From contig CALOCN010000001.1 of the NCBI GenBank assembly GCA_942491735.1, positions 186,001 through 250,000 on the forward strand: 64,000 nt of DNA, read 5' to 3'. The position numbers and the translations under genes were made by a program. Below, one piece after another: positions 49,827-59,350 of the stretch (position 1 is the stretch's first letter; each line of letters starts with the position of its first letter). The DNA comes from CALOCN01 sp942491735. GTDB lineage: Bacteria; Eisenbacteria; RBG-16-71-46; JABDJR01. Under the pieces are notes generated by a model that did not search any database, was not told where the DNA came from, and saw only the letters and a list, made by a program, of their open reading frames with translations.

Positions 49827-51155
49827 ATGACCCCAACGCCTGAACGGAGCCGTCTGGAGCGGTTTCTCGGTCTGTTTGCCGAGGTACGGGCGGGCGAGGG
49901 GATTCCCACCCTGCTCCTCACCCTGAACGTGTTTCTCCTGCTGGCCACCTACTACATCATCAAGCCGGTGCGGGAGGCGCTCATCCTCGATGAGGGCTCG
50001 GCCGAGCTCAAGAGCTACCTCTCGCTCGGTCAGACCGCCCTGCTGCTTCTGGTGGTTCCCATCTACTCCCGATTGGCCGGGGCGCTACCGCGTCGGGCCC
50101 TGCTCAACACGGTCAGCCTGTTCTTCGTGGCCTGTCTGGTGCTGTTCTTCGCCCTGTTCCAGTTGGGCGTTTCCCTGAGCGTGGTTTTCTTCCTCTGGGT
50201 CGGCATCTTCAACCTCATGATCGTGGCCCAGTTCTGGTCGTTCGCCAACGATCTCTACACCCCCGAGGAAGGGAAGCGGCTTTTCGCCATCATCGCGTTC
50301 GGCGCTTCGGCCGGTGCGGTGGTGGGGAGCTATGCCCTGGGTGAGGCGATCGACTCCCTGGGGATCGGACCGCTCTTCCTGATTGCCGCCGGCGTGCTGC
50401 TGGCGGCACTGGTCGTCACCAACGTGGTGAACAGCCGGGCCGCGGGCCGCACCGCGGGCACCGCGCAGGCCGGGGCGGCCGAGGAACCGGTGGGCAAGGG
50501 GGACGCCTTTCGCCTCGTGCTCTCCAATCGCTATCTGCTGCTCATCGCCCTGCTCATCCTGTTCCTGAACTGGGTGAACACCAACGGCGAGTACATCCTG
50601 GGCCGGGTGGTGGAGGGCGCCGCCGAGGGCGGAGCGGCGGCCGCAGCCGGGTTGAGCGTGGGGGAGTACATCGGCAAGTTCTATTCCCGGTTCTTCCTCT
50701 GGGTCAACGTGATCTCCCTGGCCACCCAGCTGTTCCTGGTGTCCCGCATCTTCAAGTACGCGGGGGTCCGTCTTGCCCTGCTCGTGCTCCCGGCCATTGC
50801 CCTGATCGGCAACGGAATCATTGCCCTGGTCCCGATCCTGGCCGCGGTGCGCTGGTCCAAGACCTTCGAGAACGCCACCGACTACTCGCTCCAGAACACC
50901 CTGCGGGGGGTGCTCTTTCTCCCCACCACCCGCGAGGAGAAGTACAAGGCCAAGCAGGCCATCGACACCTTCTTCGTGCGCAGCGGGGATGTGCTCTCCA
51001 CCGCGACGGTGGCGCTCGGGGTCAACGTGATCGCCCTGAGCACGACCGGATTCGCGCTGTTCAACCTGGGGCTGGTGGGGGTATGGCTGGCCCTGTCCTG
51101 GGCGGTGGGGAAGCGCTATACGCAGCTTTCCGGCGACGCCCCGGACCCGGCCTAG
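49827..51155 (+). CDS. Tlc/Npt-type nucleotide-transporter-like membrane protein
   Basis: A 442-residue protein with about 11-12 helices. LLLTLNVFLLLATYYIIKPV followed by REALILDEG and MIVAQFWSFANDLYTPEEGK are hallmarks of the ATP/ADP translocase (Tlc/NPT) superfamily, also present in ATP:ADP antiporter-like proteins of free-living bacteria. Later ENATDYSLQNTLRGVLFLP and EEKYKAKQAIDTFFVR match its central loop. The substrate is not certain; non-parasitic relatives are poorly studied. It lies 21 bases after paralogue 3 and could share its transcript. Confidence 0.85.
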   Translation: MTPTPERSRLERFLGLFAEVRAGEGIPTLLLTLNVFLLLATYYIIKPVREALILDEGSAELKSYLSLGQTALLLLVVPIYSRLAGALPRRALLNTVSLFFVACLVLFFALFQLGVSLSVVFFLWVGIFNLMIVAQFWSFANDLYTPEEGKRLFAIIAFGASAGAVVGSYALGEAIDSLGIGPLFLIAAGVLLAALVVTNVVNSRAAGRTAGTAQAGAAEEPVGKGDAFRLVLSNRYLLLIALLILFLNWVNTNGEYILGRVVEGAAEGGAAAAAGLSVGEYIGKFYSRFFLWVNVISLATQLFLVSRIFKYAGVRLALLVLPAIALIGNGIIALVPILAAVRWSKTFENATDYSLQNTLRGVLFLPTTREEKYKAKQAIDTFFVRSGDVLSTATVALGVNVIALSTTGFALFNLGLVGVWLALSWAVGKRYTQLSGDAPDPA

Positions 51156-51200
51156 AGCCCGGGGAACCGCGCCGGGTCCCCTTACGGTATCCTTCCCGCC

Positions 51201-53045
51201 ATGATGCGTGACCGGTCAACCACGGGCGGAGTCAAACCGCTCCTCGACAATGCCCGCTGGGCCTTCCGTGCCGCGTGGACCGCGCGTCCCCGGTTGGTGG
51301 TGGGGCTGGGTGGGGTCACCGTGGTGCGCGGGCTCATTCCCGCATCCATCGCCCTCGTCATGCGCGAGATCATCGACACCGGGGTGGAACATTCCAACGA
51401 CGCCACCACCTCGATCACCCCGTTCCTGATCTGGCTGGTACTGGGACTGCTCCTGACCGTGACCGAGGCGGTGAGCCGGTTCCTGGAGCGGTTTCTCATG
51501 CTGCGCCTCCTGGACGACGTGGATATCCGGGTCACCGCGGAGATCCTGGAACATGCGGCGCGGCTGGACGTCGCCTTCTTCGAGGACCCCCAGTCCCAGG
51601 ACATGATCCAGCGGGCCCAGAGTTCCCCGGCCAATCACATCACCAGCTTTCTCAGCGATGTGCTGACCTTCATTACCCACCTGGTCCAGGCCATCTCCCT
51701 GGGGGTGGTCATCGTGGCCATCGAGCCCCTGGTCCTGTTCCTTCTGGTCCCCTTTGCCGCGGCCCACTTCTTTTTTCAGTGGCGCATGTCGCGGCGGCAG
51801 TACATGGACGAGCGCAACCGGACCAGCCGTCGTCGCTGGTCCCGCTACTTCATGACCCTGCTCACCAGTCGGGAGTCGGTGCCCGAGGTGAAGCTGCTGC
51901 GCATCGCGCCCATCCTGGTCGACCGGTTTCGCAGCATCACGGTGGGGTTTCGCGACCAGAACCGGTCCCGCTACCTGCGCAGCCTCGTCGGTGGGTCCCT
52001 GTTCGCCTTCCTGACCACCACCGCGTTCTACGCCATGTTCGCCAGGGTGGTGATGCGGATGCTGGAGGGGGTCATCACGGTGGGCGACCTGACCGCGTTC
52101 GGGATGGCCGGGCTGCGGCTGCGGGCCGCCCTGGAGTCGGTCGCCACCTCGGTCAGCAACGCCATGGGTCGCACGCTCTACGTCTCCAACCTGCGGGAGT
52201 TCCTGGAGGCGGAGCCGGTCATCTCCGGCGGCATGGGGGTGGTACCCACCGAGAGCCGCGGCGCGCTCGGGTTCCGCAACGTCAGCTTCACCTACCCCGG
52301 AGCCGGTGAGCCCACCCTGCACGGGATCAACCTGGCCATCGAGCCGGGGGAGACGGTCGCGGTGGTGGGAGAGAACGGGGCGGGCAAGTCCACCCTGGTC
52401 AAGCTGCTGGCCCGCTTCTACGACCCGGACGTGGGGAGCGTGGTCTACGACGGGTCCGATGTCCGGTCGTTGGCCATCGATTTCCTGCACCGCCAGATCG
52501 CCTTCGTGTTCCAGGAGTTCGGTCGCTACGAAGCCTCCCTCAACGAGAACATCGCGTACGGGGACTGGGAGCCGCTGCTCGACGATCCGCAGGCGGTGCA
52601 GCAGGTAATCCGGGAAGCCGGGATCGAGGACCTGGTCAACAGCCTTCCCGAGAAGGGAGACACCATACTGGGGCGCCGGTTCGGAAGCCACGACCTGTCC
52701 AAGGGCCAATGGCAACAGGTGGCCATCGCCCGGGCCTTTGCCCGCAACGCGCGGGTGCTCATTCTCGATGAACCCACCTCGAGTCTGGACGCGCGGGCCG
52801 AGTACGAGTTGTTCCTGCGCTCCCGCGAGTTGGCCCGGGGTCGTACCACGTTGCTGGTTTCGCACCGGTTTTCCACCGTGCGCATGGCCGATCGCATCGT
52901 GGTCCTTCACGACGGACGCATCATCGAGGAAGGAAGCCACGACTCGCTGCTGGCTTCCGGCGGGCACTACGCCAAGCTGTACGACCTGCAGCAGCTGCAG
53001 ATCGGGGACTCGCCGCGGGCGAACCCGGGGGGACGCACCGGATGA
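51201..53045 (+). CDS. ABC exporter (fused membrane and ATPase domains)
   Basis: A 614-residue half-transporter. Residues 1-340 hold six membrane helices, including VVGLGGVTVVRGLIPASIAL. The ATPase (about 350-600) has Walker A GENGAGKST with K396, the Q-loop FVFQEFGRYE, Walker B VLILDEPTSSLD and the H-loop VSHRFSTV. The signature is HDLSKGQWQQVAIARAF, so LSKGQ replaces LSGGQ. It works as a dimer and probably flips a lipid-linked glycan or another substrate across the inner membrane. It opens an operon with two glycosyltransferases and a membrane protein. TATCCT at 51187 lies just upstream of the ATG, so its mRNA may be leaderless. Confidence 0.93.
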   Translation: MMRDRSTTGGVKPLLDNARWAFRAAWTARPRLVVGLGGVTVVRGLIPASIALVMREIIDTGVEHSNDATTSITPFLIWLVLGLLLTVTEAVSRFLERFLMLRLLDDVDIRVTAEILEHAARLDVAFFEDPQSQDMIQRAQSSPANHITSFLSDVLTFITHLVQAISLGVVIVAIEPLVLFLLVPFAAAHFFFQWRMSRRQYMDERNRTSRRRWSRYFMTLLTSRESVPEVKLLRIAPILVDRFRSITVGFRDQNRSRYLRSLVGGSLFAFLTTTAFYAMFARVVMRMLEGVITVGDLTAFGMAGLRLRAALESVATSVSNAMGRTLYVSNLREFLEAEPVISGGMGVVPTESRGALGFRNVSFTYPGAGEPTLHGINLAIEPGETVAVVGENGAGKSTLVKLLARFYDPDVGSVVYDGSDVRSLAIDFLHRQIAFVFQEFGRYEASLNENIAYGDWEPLLDDPQAVQQVIREAGIEDLVNSLPEKGDTILGRRFGSHDLSKGQWQQVAIARAFARNARVLILDEPTSSLDARAEYELFLRSRELARGRTTLLVSHRFSTVRMADRIVVLHDGRIIEEGSHDSLLASGGHYAKLYDLQQLQIGDSPRANPGGRTG

Positions 53046-53998
53046 CCACGCTCACCCGGCGACCCGGGGACCCGGGAACCGGGGCCTCCGGGAACACGGC
53101 GACCCCCACCGTGACCGTGGTCATCCCGTGCCGGAACCGGCATGAGCCGCTCCGTCGCGCCCTCGACTCGGTTCTGGCCCAGACCTGGTCGGACTACGAG
53201 GTGGTCGTGGTGGACGACGCATCGGACACCCCGCTGGAGACCCGTCTGGGTGAAGGGGCGGATCCGAGGGTCCGGTTCCTGCGTCTGAACCGGCCACACG
53301 GCGCTCCGGCGGCGCGCAACGAGGGCATTCGCACGGCGCGCGGAGTGTGGATCGCGTTCCTGGACAGTGACGACGTGTGGGCGCCCCTTCGTCTGGAGCG
53401 TCAGATGGAGCGCTTCGGACGTCCCGGTGCGGAAGCGATCTCGGTGGGCTATTGCCTGTTGCAGGAACAACACGGCGAGGGCGTGCCGCCGCACCGTCCC
53501 TACGACGAGCTGGCCGAAGGGGACGTCCTGGACACGATCCTGCGGGGGCGCAAACCGAGCACTTCCACCTACATGATCCGACGCGACGCCCTGGAGAAGA
53601 TCGGGGGATTCGACACCGCGCTTCCCAGCGCCCAGGACACGGACTTGCTCCTGCGTCTTGCCGAGGCCGGTCATCGGTTCGTGGTGGTCAACGAGGTGCT
53701 GGTGACCTGGCACCAGCATCCGGACGGGCAGATCTCCCACGATGCGGGCGCCCGTTGGAAGGCCTACCGCATGTTGGACCGGCGGTGGGGCCCGGTGCTA
53801 TCGCGGCGGATGGGCCCCCAGGAACACCTCCGGTGGCGGGTTCGCCGACTGAACCAGATGAACACCCTGCTGCGGGATCCTTCATGTCGCTCCGCGTTCG
53901 GTCTGCGGGAAGTGGTGCTCCTGGCCCGGGTGAACCTGGAGCGCGCGGAGGTACGGGCGCGGCTGGCCTGGGAGAAGCGGTTCGGGAATGCGGTCTGA
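53042..53998 (+). CDS. Family 2 glycosyltransferase
   Basis: A 318-residue soluble GT-A enzyme. The ATG overlaps the ABC gene's stop (ATGA). The nucleotide-sugar site shows VTVVIPCRNRHEPLRRALDS near residue 22 and VVVVDDASD, and FLDSDDVWAPLRLERQM has the DxD-type metal motif. KPSTSTYMIRRDALEKIGGF and PSAQDTDLLLRLAEAGH are typical GT2 acceptor-side elements. It should add one sugar during synthesis of a surface glycan; the donor is unknown. It lies second in the operon 51201-56155. Confidence 0.93.
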   Translation: MTTLTRRPGDPGTGASGNTATPTVTVVIPCRNRHEPLRRALDSVLAQTWSDYEVVVVDDASDTPLETRLGEGADPRVRFLRLNRPHGAPAARNEGIRTARGVWIAFLDSDDVWAPLRLERQMERFGRPGAEAISVGYCLLQEQHGEGVPPHRPYDELAEGDVLDTILRGRKPSTSTYMIRRDALEKIGGFDTALPSAQDTDLLLRLAEAGHRFVVVNEVLVTWHQHPDGQISHDAGARWKAYRMLDRRWGPVLSRRMGPQEHLRWRVRRLNQMNTLLRDPSCRSAFGLREVVLLARVNLERAEVRARLAWEKRFGNAV

Positions 53999-55247
53999 AC
54001 CGCTCCGGGTTGCCCAACACGTCATCCGGTTTCCCAAACTCACCGAGACGTTCATCCTCAATCAGATCACCGGGCTGCTGGAGCGGGGCCACGAGGTCGA
54101 CATCTACGCCCGGCAGCGGGGAAAAGCGGAGGAACTGCCGCCGCGGGTCCAGCCACTGGACCTGATGAGCCGGGTCACCTACGGCGCTCCCGTGCGCAAC
54201 ACCCTCTTGCGCCGTGTTTTCTCATTGCCCCTGGTGGAGCGGGCCTTCGGGCCCCTTTCCCGCATGGCTCCGGAGCGCAGGGCTTTCGCCGGTGGAACGG
54301 CCGTGAGCCCGGACGCCGGTCACGGCGAGGGTTCCTCCCGGGCGTCCGCGGGCGTTCCGTGGTGGGGGACCCGGTACGACATCATTCATGCCCAGTTCGG
54401 GACGGTGGCGCTCAAGAGCCTGCTTGCCCGTCAACTGGGGCTGCTGCGCGGGCGCCTGATCACCTCGTTCCGGGGGTATGACGCGACATGGTGGCCGACC
54501 GGGGAACGGGAGGGGATCTATGGCGGGCTGTTTCGCCAGGGGGATCTCTTTCTCCCGGTGAGCGACAGCCTCCGGGATCGCCTGGTCGACTTGGGTTGTG
54601 ACCCGGCCCGGATCCGGGTGCATCCTTCCGGGGTGGATACCGGAGCGATCGCCTACCGGGCCCCCTCCTGGTCCGCGGGCCGCCCCCTGCGTCTGGCCTG
54701 CGTGGGGCGCCTGGTGGAGAAGAAGGGATTCATCCACGCGGTTCGTGCCCTGGCCCGACTCCGGGAGGCCGGGCACGATGTGCACCTGGACCTGGTGGGA
54801 CAGGGACCGCTGCGCGACGCGCTGGTGGAGCAGGTGAGGGAAGCGGGCATGGCGGACCGGGTGGCCCTGTTGGGAAGGCGTTCCCACGACGAGGTCCTGG
54901 AGGTCCTGCGCCAATCGAACATCCTGTGGGTTCCCAGCGTGACCGCGGCCAACGGCGACCAGGAGGGCATCCCCAACGTGGCCAAGGAGGCGATGGCCAT
55001 CGGGCTTCCGGTGATCGCAACCCGGCACGGCGGGTTGCCGGAACTCATCGAGGACGGCGGGTCCGGGGTCCTGGTCCCCGAGGCGGACGACGAGGCCCTC
55101 GCCGCCGCGGTGGAGACCCTGATGCGGACGCCGGAGTCCTGGATTCCGATGACCGAGGCGGCGCGCAAGTCCGTCGAGGAACGCTACGACAGCGAGCGGC
55201 TCAACGACGCCCTGGTCGGGATCTATCGCGAGGTCGCGGGACGGTGA
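53988..55247 (+). CDS. Family 4 glycosyltransferase
   Basis: A 419-residue GT-B enzyme whose ATG overlaps the GT2 gene by 11 bases. The N-half has RFPKLTETFILNQITGLLER, a form common in EPS transferases, and the C-half has RLACVGRLVEKKGFIHAVRA and the GT4 loop EGIPNVAKEAMAIGLPVIAT with the catalytic Glu motif. GGLPELIEDGGSGVLVP completes the nucleotide site. It probably extends the same glycan as the neighbouring GT2. The segment at about 95-125 (RAFAGGTAVSPDAGHGEGSS) is an insert not seen in most relatives. Confidence 0.93.
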   Translation: MRSEPLRVAQHVIRFPKLTETFILNQITGLLERGHEVDIYARQRGKAEELPPRVQPLDLMSRVTYGAPVRNTLLRRVFSLPLVERAFGPLSRMAPERRAFAGGTAVSPDAGHGEGSSRASAGVPWWGTRYDIIHAQFGTVALKSLLARQLGLLRGRLITSFRGYDATWWPTGEREGIYGGLFRQGDLFLPVSDSLRDRLVDLGCDPARIRVHPSGVDTGAIAYRAPSWSAGRPLRLACVGRLVEKKGFIHAVRALARLREAGHDVHLDLVGQGPLRDALVEQVREAGMADRVALLGRRSHDEVLEVLRQSNILWVPSVTAANGDQEGIPNVAKEAMAIGLPVIATRHGGLPELIEDGGSGVLVPEADDEALAAAVETLMRTPESWIPMTEAARKSVEERYDSERLNDALVGIYREVAGR

Positions 55248-56155
55248 CCTCGGCCCAGGGGATTGCTCCGCGCCCGCTCTCCGAGTTTCTCGGCGTGGCC
55301 CTGTTCACGGTGCTGCTCACCAACCTGTTCGTCTACCTGGCCTACTGGAGCCCGGTCCGCTACGGCATCCTCATCGCCGAGGACTCGTGGGTGGAATACG
55401 GCACCGCGGTGGCCTGGGGATTGGCCGGGGGAGTCTTCCTCTTCCGGTTTGTCCGGGGCCCCCGTCGTGCGGGTCACCTTGCCTTCGGTTTGGGCGCGAT
55501 CCTCATCGCCCTGGAAGAGATGAGCTGGGGGCAGCGGATCCTGGGTCTGGAGACGCCGGCTCTTCTGGCCGAGCACAACCTGCAGAAGGAAATCACCCTC
55601 CACAACCTGGCCGAGCCCGAGAGCTACTACCCGTTCCTGGGATGGCTGGTGCTGATCTTTGCCGTGGGCCTCCCGGTGACGTGTCGTCTCGTACCTGCCG
55701 TGGCCCGGCTCTGCGCGCGACTGGGTGTTCCCGTGGTTCCGGTCTCGCTGTGGCCCATCTTCCTGCTTCCGGTGTTCCTGCTCGACTACATGTGGCGCAT
55801 TCTCTGGTTGCCGGCTACGCCCGAGCTCATGGAGTTGACCCTGGGATTGGCGGTGCTGATGCTCGCGGTGCGGGTCCAGGACCCGACTCGTCGCGGGGGC
55901 ACGGCGCTGTTGGCCGACGTTGGGGCAGGGACGATCACCCTCGCCCTCACCCTGCCCCTGGTGCTCGGGTTTCCTTCTCCCCGCCGGGTGGAGAAGGAAC
56001 TGCACGCCCTGGCCCTGGTGGAGTACCCCACGCGCGGATTGTGGCGCCAGGCCGAGGAGGTGTGGGTCTATCTGGCCGCGCACCCCGGGATGCTGCAACC
56101 GGACGCCCTGGCTCGTTGGAGTCTGATCCAGGCGGAACGGGAGCCGCCTCCCTAG
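55244..56155 (+). CDS. Multi-pass membrane protein, unknown
   Basis: A 303-residue protein from a GTG that overlaps the previous stop (GTGA). About seven hydrophobic helices are visible, the first at about 12-36 (LGVALFTVLLTNLFVYLAYW). A loop with GAILIALEEMSWGQRIL and LAEHNLQKEITLHNLAE resembles small membrane proteins found beside glycosyltransferase genes in polysaccharide loci. No enzyme motif is clear. The last 60 residues are soluble. Its stop codon interlocks with that of the opposite-strand glycosyltransferase at CTAG 56152-56155. Confidence 0.75.
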   Translation: MTSAQGIAPRPLSEFLGVALFTVLLTNLFVYLAYWSPVRYGILIAEDSWVEYGTAVAWGLAGGVFLFRFVRGPRRAGHLAFGLGAILIALEEMSWGQRILGLETPALLAEHNLQKEITLHNLAEPESYYPFLGWLVLIFAVGLPVTCRLVPAVARLCARLGVPVVPVSLWPIFLLPVFLLDYMWRILWLPATPELMELTLGLAVLMLAVRVQDPTRRGGTALLADVGAGTITLALTLPLVLGFPSPRRVEKELHALALVEYPTRGLWRQAEEVWVYLAAHPGMLQPDALARWSLIQAEREPPP

Positions 56156-57279
56156 GCAAAGCGATCCAACAGGGCCCGCGCCCGCGCGCTCCACGTGTGC
56201 TCCTGGACATCCTTGCGCGCGGCGCCGGCCAGACGCCCGGCCAGGACCGGATCGTCGATCAAACGCTGAACCCCCTGAGCCAGCGCCGCGCCGTCGTCCG
56301 GCGCGACCAGCAACCCGTTGCGCCCGGACTCCACATGGAGTTGCAGGGCCGGCAGCGCCGAAGCGATCAGGGGACGTCCGCAGGCCATCGCCTCGAACAG
56401 TTTCATGGGAGACATCCAGGCCGCCGAGCTGACCCGGGAGGAGTAGGGCAGGAGCACCACATCCGCCGCGCCGAGCCACCGCGGGACCCGGTTTCCGGGA
56501 ACGAACCCGGGGAACGCGACGTTGGACAGGTGAGCGGCCTCTTCCTGGCGGCGCTTTACGTCCTCGTCCCAGCCGCCGACCAGGACAAACCGGACGCCCG
56601 GCAGTCGCGCCGCGGCGTCGAGCATGGTCTCGACGCCCCGGTGCGGATACAGATGCCCGGCGTAGACGCAGAGCGGTCCCTCGGTGGGGAGCCCCAGCTC
56701 TTCCCGCAGCACCTCCCGCTGTGGCAGTGCATCGAAGGGGGCCGGGTCCACCGCGTCGGGCAGGACCTGCAGCTTCCCGGAGGGGATTCCCGCGGTCACG
56801 TAGGCGTCGCGCAGGCTGGGGGAGATGGTGACCACGCCCCGCAGTGCGTCCTGTTGCGCTACCGCGATCAGGGGAGGGAGGCGCACGTTGTCCCCTTCGA
56901 TGTGCGTTTCCACCACGGTGGGCACGCCCCGTTGCACGCACAGCGCTCCGGCCAGGGGGGAACGCGTCACCACCAGATCCGGCCGACGCCACGCCGCGTG
57001 CCGGGCGGCCAGTCCATCAAAGCGCGGGTTGTCGAACGAACGGATGTCCGGGTGGGGAAGCCGCCGAAACGTGGGGATGCGGCACACGGTGGGTTTGTGC
57101 CGCAGACCGTAGAGCTCCTGGAGATCCACCCGGTGCGCGGGGCTGGGAAGGATCGCGCGCGCGGTGACCACGGTGACCGAGTCGGCATGGTCCGCGAGAC
57201 CGTCGGCCATCTTCATGACCTGGATGCTGTGCGCCCACTTGGAGGGCACGTCTCCCTGGGTAATGACATGGATCCGCAC
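56152..57279 (-). CDS. Family 4 glycosyltransferase
   Basis: A 375-residue GT-B enzyme, the last gene of the minus-strand glycan operon. N-half: MRIHVITQGDVPSKWAHSIQ, the opening of a family that often includes PssF-like transferases. C-half: LCVYAGHLYPHRGVETMLDA, VLLPYSSRVSSAAWMSPMK with the GT4 motif, and LFEAMACGRPLIASALPALQ. It begins two bases after the membrane glycosyltransferase gene, so they are co-translated. Donor and acceptor are unknown. Confidence 0.92.
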   Translation of the reverse strand: MRIHVITQGDVPSKWAHSIQVMKMADGLADHADSVTVVTARAILPSPAHRVDLQELYGLRHKPTVCRIPTFRRLPHPDIRSFDNPRFDGLAARHAAWRRPDLVVTRSPLAGALCVQRGVPTVVETHIEGDNVRLPPLIAVAQQDALRGVVTISPSLRDAYVTAGIPSGKLQVLPDAVDPAPFDALPQREVLREELGLPTEGPLCVYAGHLYPHRGVETMLDAAARLPGVRFVLVGGWDEDVKRRQEEAAHLSNVAFPGFVPGNRVPRWLGAADVVLLPYSSRVSSAAWMSPMKLFEAMACGRPLIASALPALQLHVESGRNGLLVAPDDGAALAQGVQRLIDDPVLAGRLAGAARKDVQEHTWSARARALLDRFA

Positions 57280-57281
57280 GA

Positions 57282-59339
57282 TCAGAAGGTTCCGACGGGG
57301 GGGGTGGGAATCCGGTACTGCGCGGCGGGAACCTCACGGTCCAGGGGATCCCTCAGGGACCAGGAGAGCTCGGCCGGGAGACCGATGTTGCTGAAAGCGA
57401 GGACCAGGGAGTGCGGCCCGCGGCTGAGTTCGATCCGCGCCGAAACCGGAACATGGGTCCGGCCGGACCGGGCCCGCAGGATCTCCACTCCGTCGAGGTA
57501 GACCCGCGCCTCGTCGTCGGCAAGGACCTCGAGCCAATGGGTTCCCGGATGTTCGACAAACAGCGTGGTGCGATAGTGCCGCGTGAACCACAGGGTCCCG
57601 GTGTCCGTCCAGGCCTCTCCCGGACCGGGCGGCCGGCCCGTGGTGAACTCCACCGGGGGGCAGGCGACAAACCGGGTCCAGTCCAGCGACCGGCTCCCCG
57701 GATACTCATAGGACCGCTTGGCGCACCGGTTGGTGGCGGTGGTAATCGCCCAGCCCTGCAGGGCGTCGGGAGTGCGGCCGTCGCTCTCCCGGGGCCATCC
57801 GAGGAGGATGGGCGGGTTGGTGTCATAGATGAGGCGAAGCGGTTCGGGATGCCCGTCCGGGCCGACACCTGCCGAGGTGGTTGCTGTCAGCACCGCCGGC
57901 CCACCCGCGCCGTCCCAGAGGAAGGTGTTGGGTCTTTCGTTCCACAGGGGGTGCTGCAGGCTGTCCGCCCGCACGAACTGCACCGGGTTCCCATACAGGA
58001 GATCGTTGCGCACCAGGTCGTGACGCGGCACGGACCCGGCGGCCCCGGACAGGATCACCCAGGCCGGTTCGTCCACCTGGGTACGCAACAACGCGGCGGC
58101 CCGAGCCGGTCCCTGCGCCGCCTCGATGGTCATCCCCGCGGTGTAGGCGACAAAACCGGTCTGGGCCAGTTGGATCACCGCGATGGCGCCGACGCACAAG
58201 GGGACCCACCGGGGTCTGAGCAAGCGGGACAGGGCCCACGCCGCGGCCAGCATGAGGAAGGGGTGCGCGGTGAAGAAGTAGCGGGGCCCGTACTCCGGTC
58301 GGGCATCGGGGAACAGATAGAGGACCCACCCGGCCACGAACAGACCGCCGAGCCCGGTCGAGAGCAACCACCGTCGGCGCGCCGGAGCCGGAACGGCAAA
58401 CAGCCCCAGGGGCACCGCGAAGAGGACCCAGGCCATCTCCAGGTACCGCAGAAGCCGGTCCGCGTTGATGCGCAGACCCAGCAGCAGATTGAAGGCGGGC
58501 CGGTCCGAGGTGTTGAGGAGAAGGTGCCCCGGGGTCCACGGGTCTCCCGTGGTCGCGGCGTTGTAGGCCAGGTAGGCGCCGCCCGCCCCCAGGACCGGCA
58601 ACGCGGCCACCAGCAGGTCGCGGAGCACGCGGGTCGGCGCGACCCCGCGCAGGGCGATGGGGACGGCGACCAGAAGCAGGGGGGCAAGGAACACCAGATC
58701 CTGGGGACGGGCGAGAAGGATGAGGGCGATCGCGAGGCCGGCCCCAAGGGCGGTGCGCGTACGCGGGTGGGTCTTGTAGACCATGAGACCGAAAAAGAGG
58801 ATCAGTACCCACACCGTCACCCAGGGATGCGGGTACAGACCGGCGCCGTTCATGAGCAGGTAGGGGTTGGTGCAAAGGATCACGGTGAGGAGGGTGGCCA
58901 CCCGATCCCCGGCCCATCGCCGTGCCACGACCCAACACAGGACCAGCAGGAGCCCGGTGATCAGCGGGTTTACCAGCCACCCAAGGCCGGCCGCTTCTCC
59001 CACTGCCAGCACCACCGGCCAACCGGGCGGATACTTCGAGTACATGCCGTTGGGCGTGCTGATCAGATGGATCTGGTGGTACGCGCTGGGATCGGGAGCG
59101 GGTGGGTTGACCACCCGGCCTTCCAGGAAGGTCCGGGCCTGATAGACGTACGCGTACTCGTCCGCCGAGAAGGGAAACCCCTGGAGCACCGGCCCGGAGA
59201 GGATCGCCATGAGCACCGTCGCGCCCAGAATGAGCAGGATAGTAGAGGCGTGTCTCAATTCATGTACCCCAGGCGTGGTCGCGGGATGGGTCCAGATGTG
59301 GTCGTTACGGCGTCTCCTGGGTCGGGGGAGAGACGGCAT
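57282..59339 (-). CDS. GT-C membrane glycosyltransferase with PA14-like C-terminal domain
   Basis: A 685-residue protein. The ATG at 59339 begins 11 bases after the upstream stop; a TTG at 59258 is an alternative closer to the first helix. About ten helices fill residues 31-430. The first outer loop has FPFSADEYAYVYQART with the D60-E61 pair expected in ArnT/PMT-type GT-C enzymes, and HQIHLISTPNGMYSKYPPGW is a further motif. Residues about 575-685 form a PA14-like beta-sandwich (HWLEVLADDEARVYLDGVEI). It would transfer a sugar from a polyprenyl-phosphate donor outside the inner membrane, with the PA14-like part perhaps binding the glycan. Confidence 0.85.
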   Translation of the reverse strand: MPSLPRPRRRRNDHIWTHPATTPGVHELRHASTILLILGATVLMAILSGPVLQGFPFSADEYAYVYQARTFLEGRVVNPPAPDPSAYHQIHLISTPNGMYSKYPPGWPVVLAVGEAAGLGWLVNPLITGLLLVLCWVVARRWAGDRVATLLTVILCTNPYLLMNGAGLYPHPWVTVWVLILFFGLMVYKTHPRTRTALGAGLAIALILLARPQDLVFLAPLLLVAVPIALRGVAPTRVLRDLLVAALPVLGAGGAYLAYNAATTGDPWTPGHLLLNTSDRPAFNLLLGLRINADRLLRYLEMAWVLFAVPLGLFAVPAPARRRWLLSTGLGGLFVAGWVLYLFPDARPEYGPRYFFTAHPFLMLAAAWALSRLLRPRWVPLCVGAIAVIQLAQTGFVAYTAGMTIEAAQGPARAAALLRTQVDEPAWVILSGAAGSVPRHDLVRNDLLYGNPVQFVRADSLQHPLWNERPNTFLWDGAGGPAVLTATTSAGVGPDGHPEPLRLIYDTNPPILLGWPRESDGRTPDALQGWAITTATNRCAKRSYEYPGSRSLDWTRFVACPPVEFTTGRPPGPGEAWTDTGTLWFTRHYRTTLFVEHPGTHWLEVLADDEARVYLDGVEILRARSGRTHVPVSARIELSRGPHSLVLAFSNIGLPAELSWSLRDPLDREVPAAQYRIPTPPVGTF

Positions 59340-59350
59340 TGTACCCGGAG

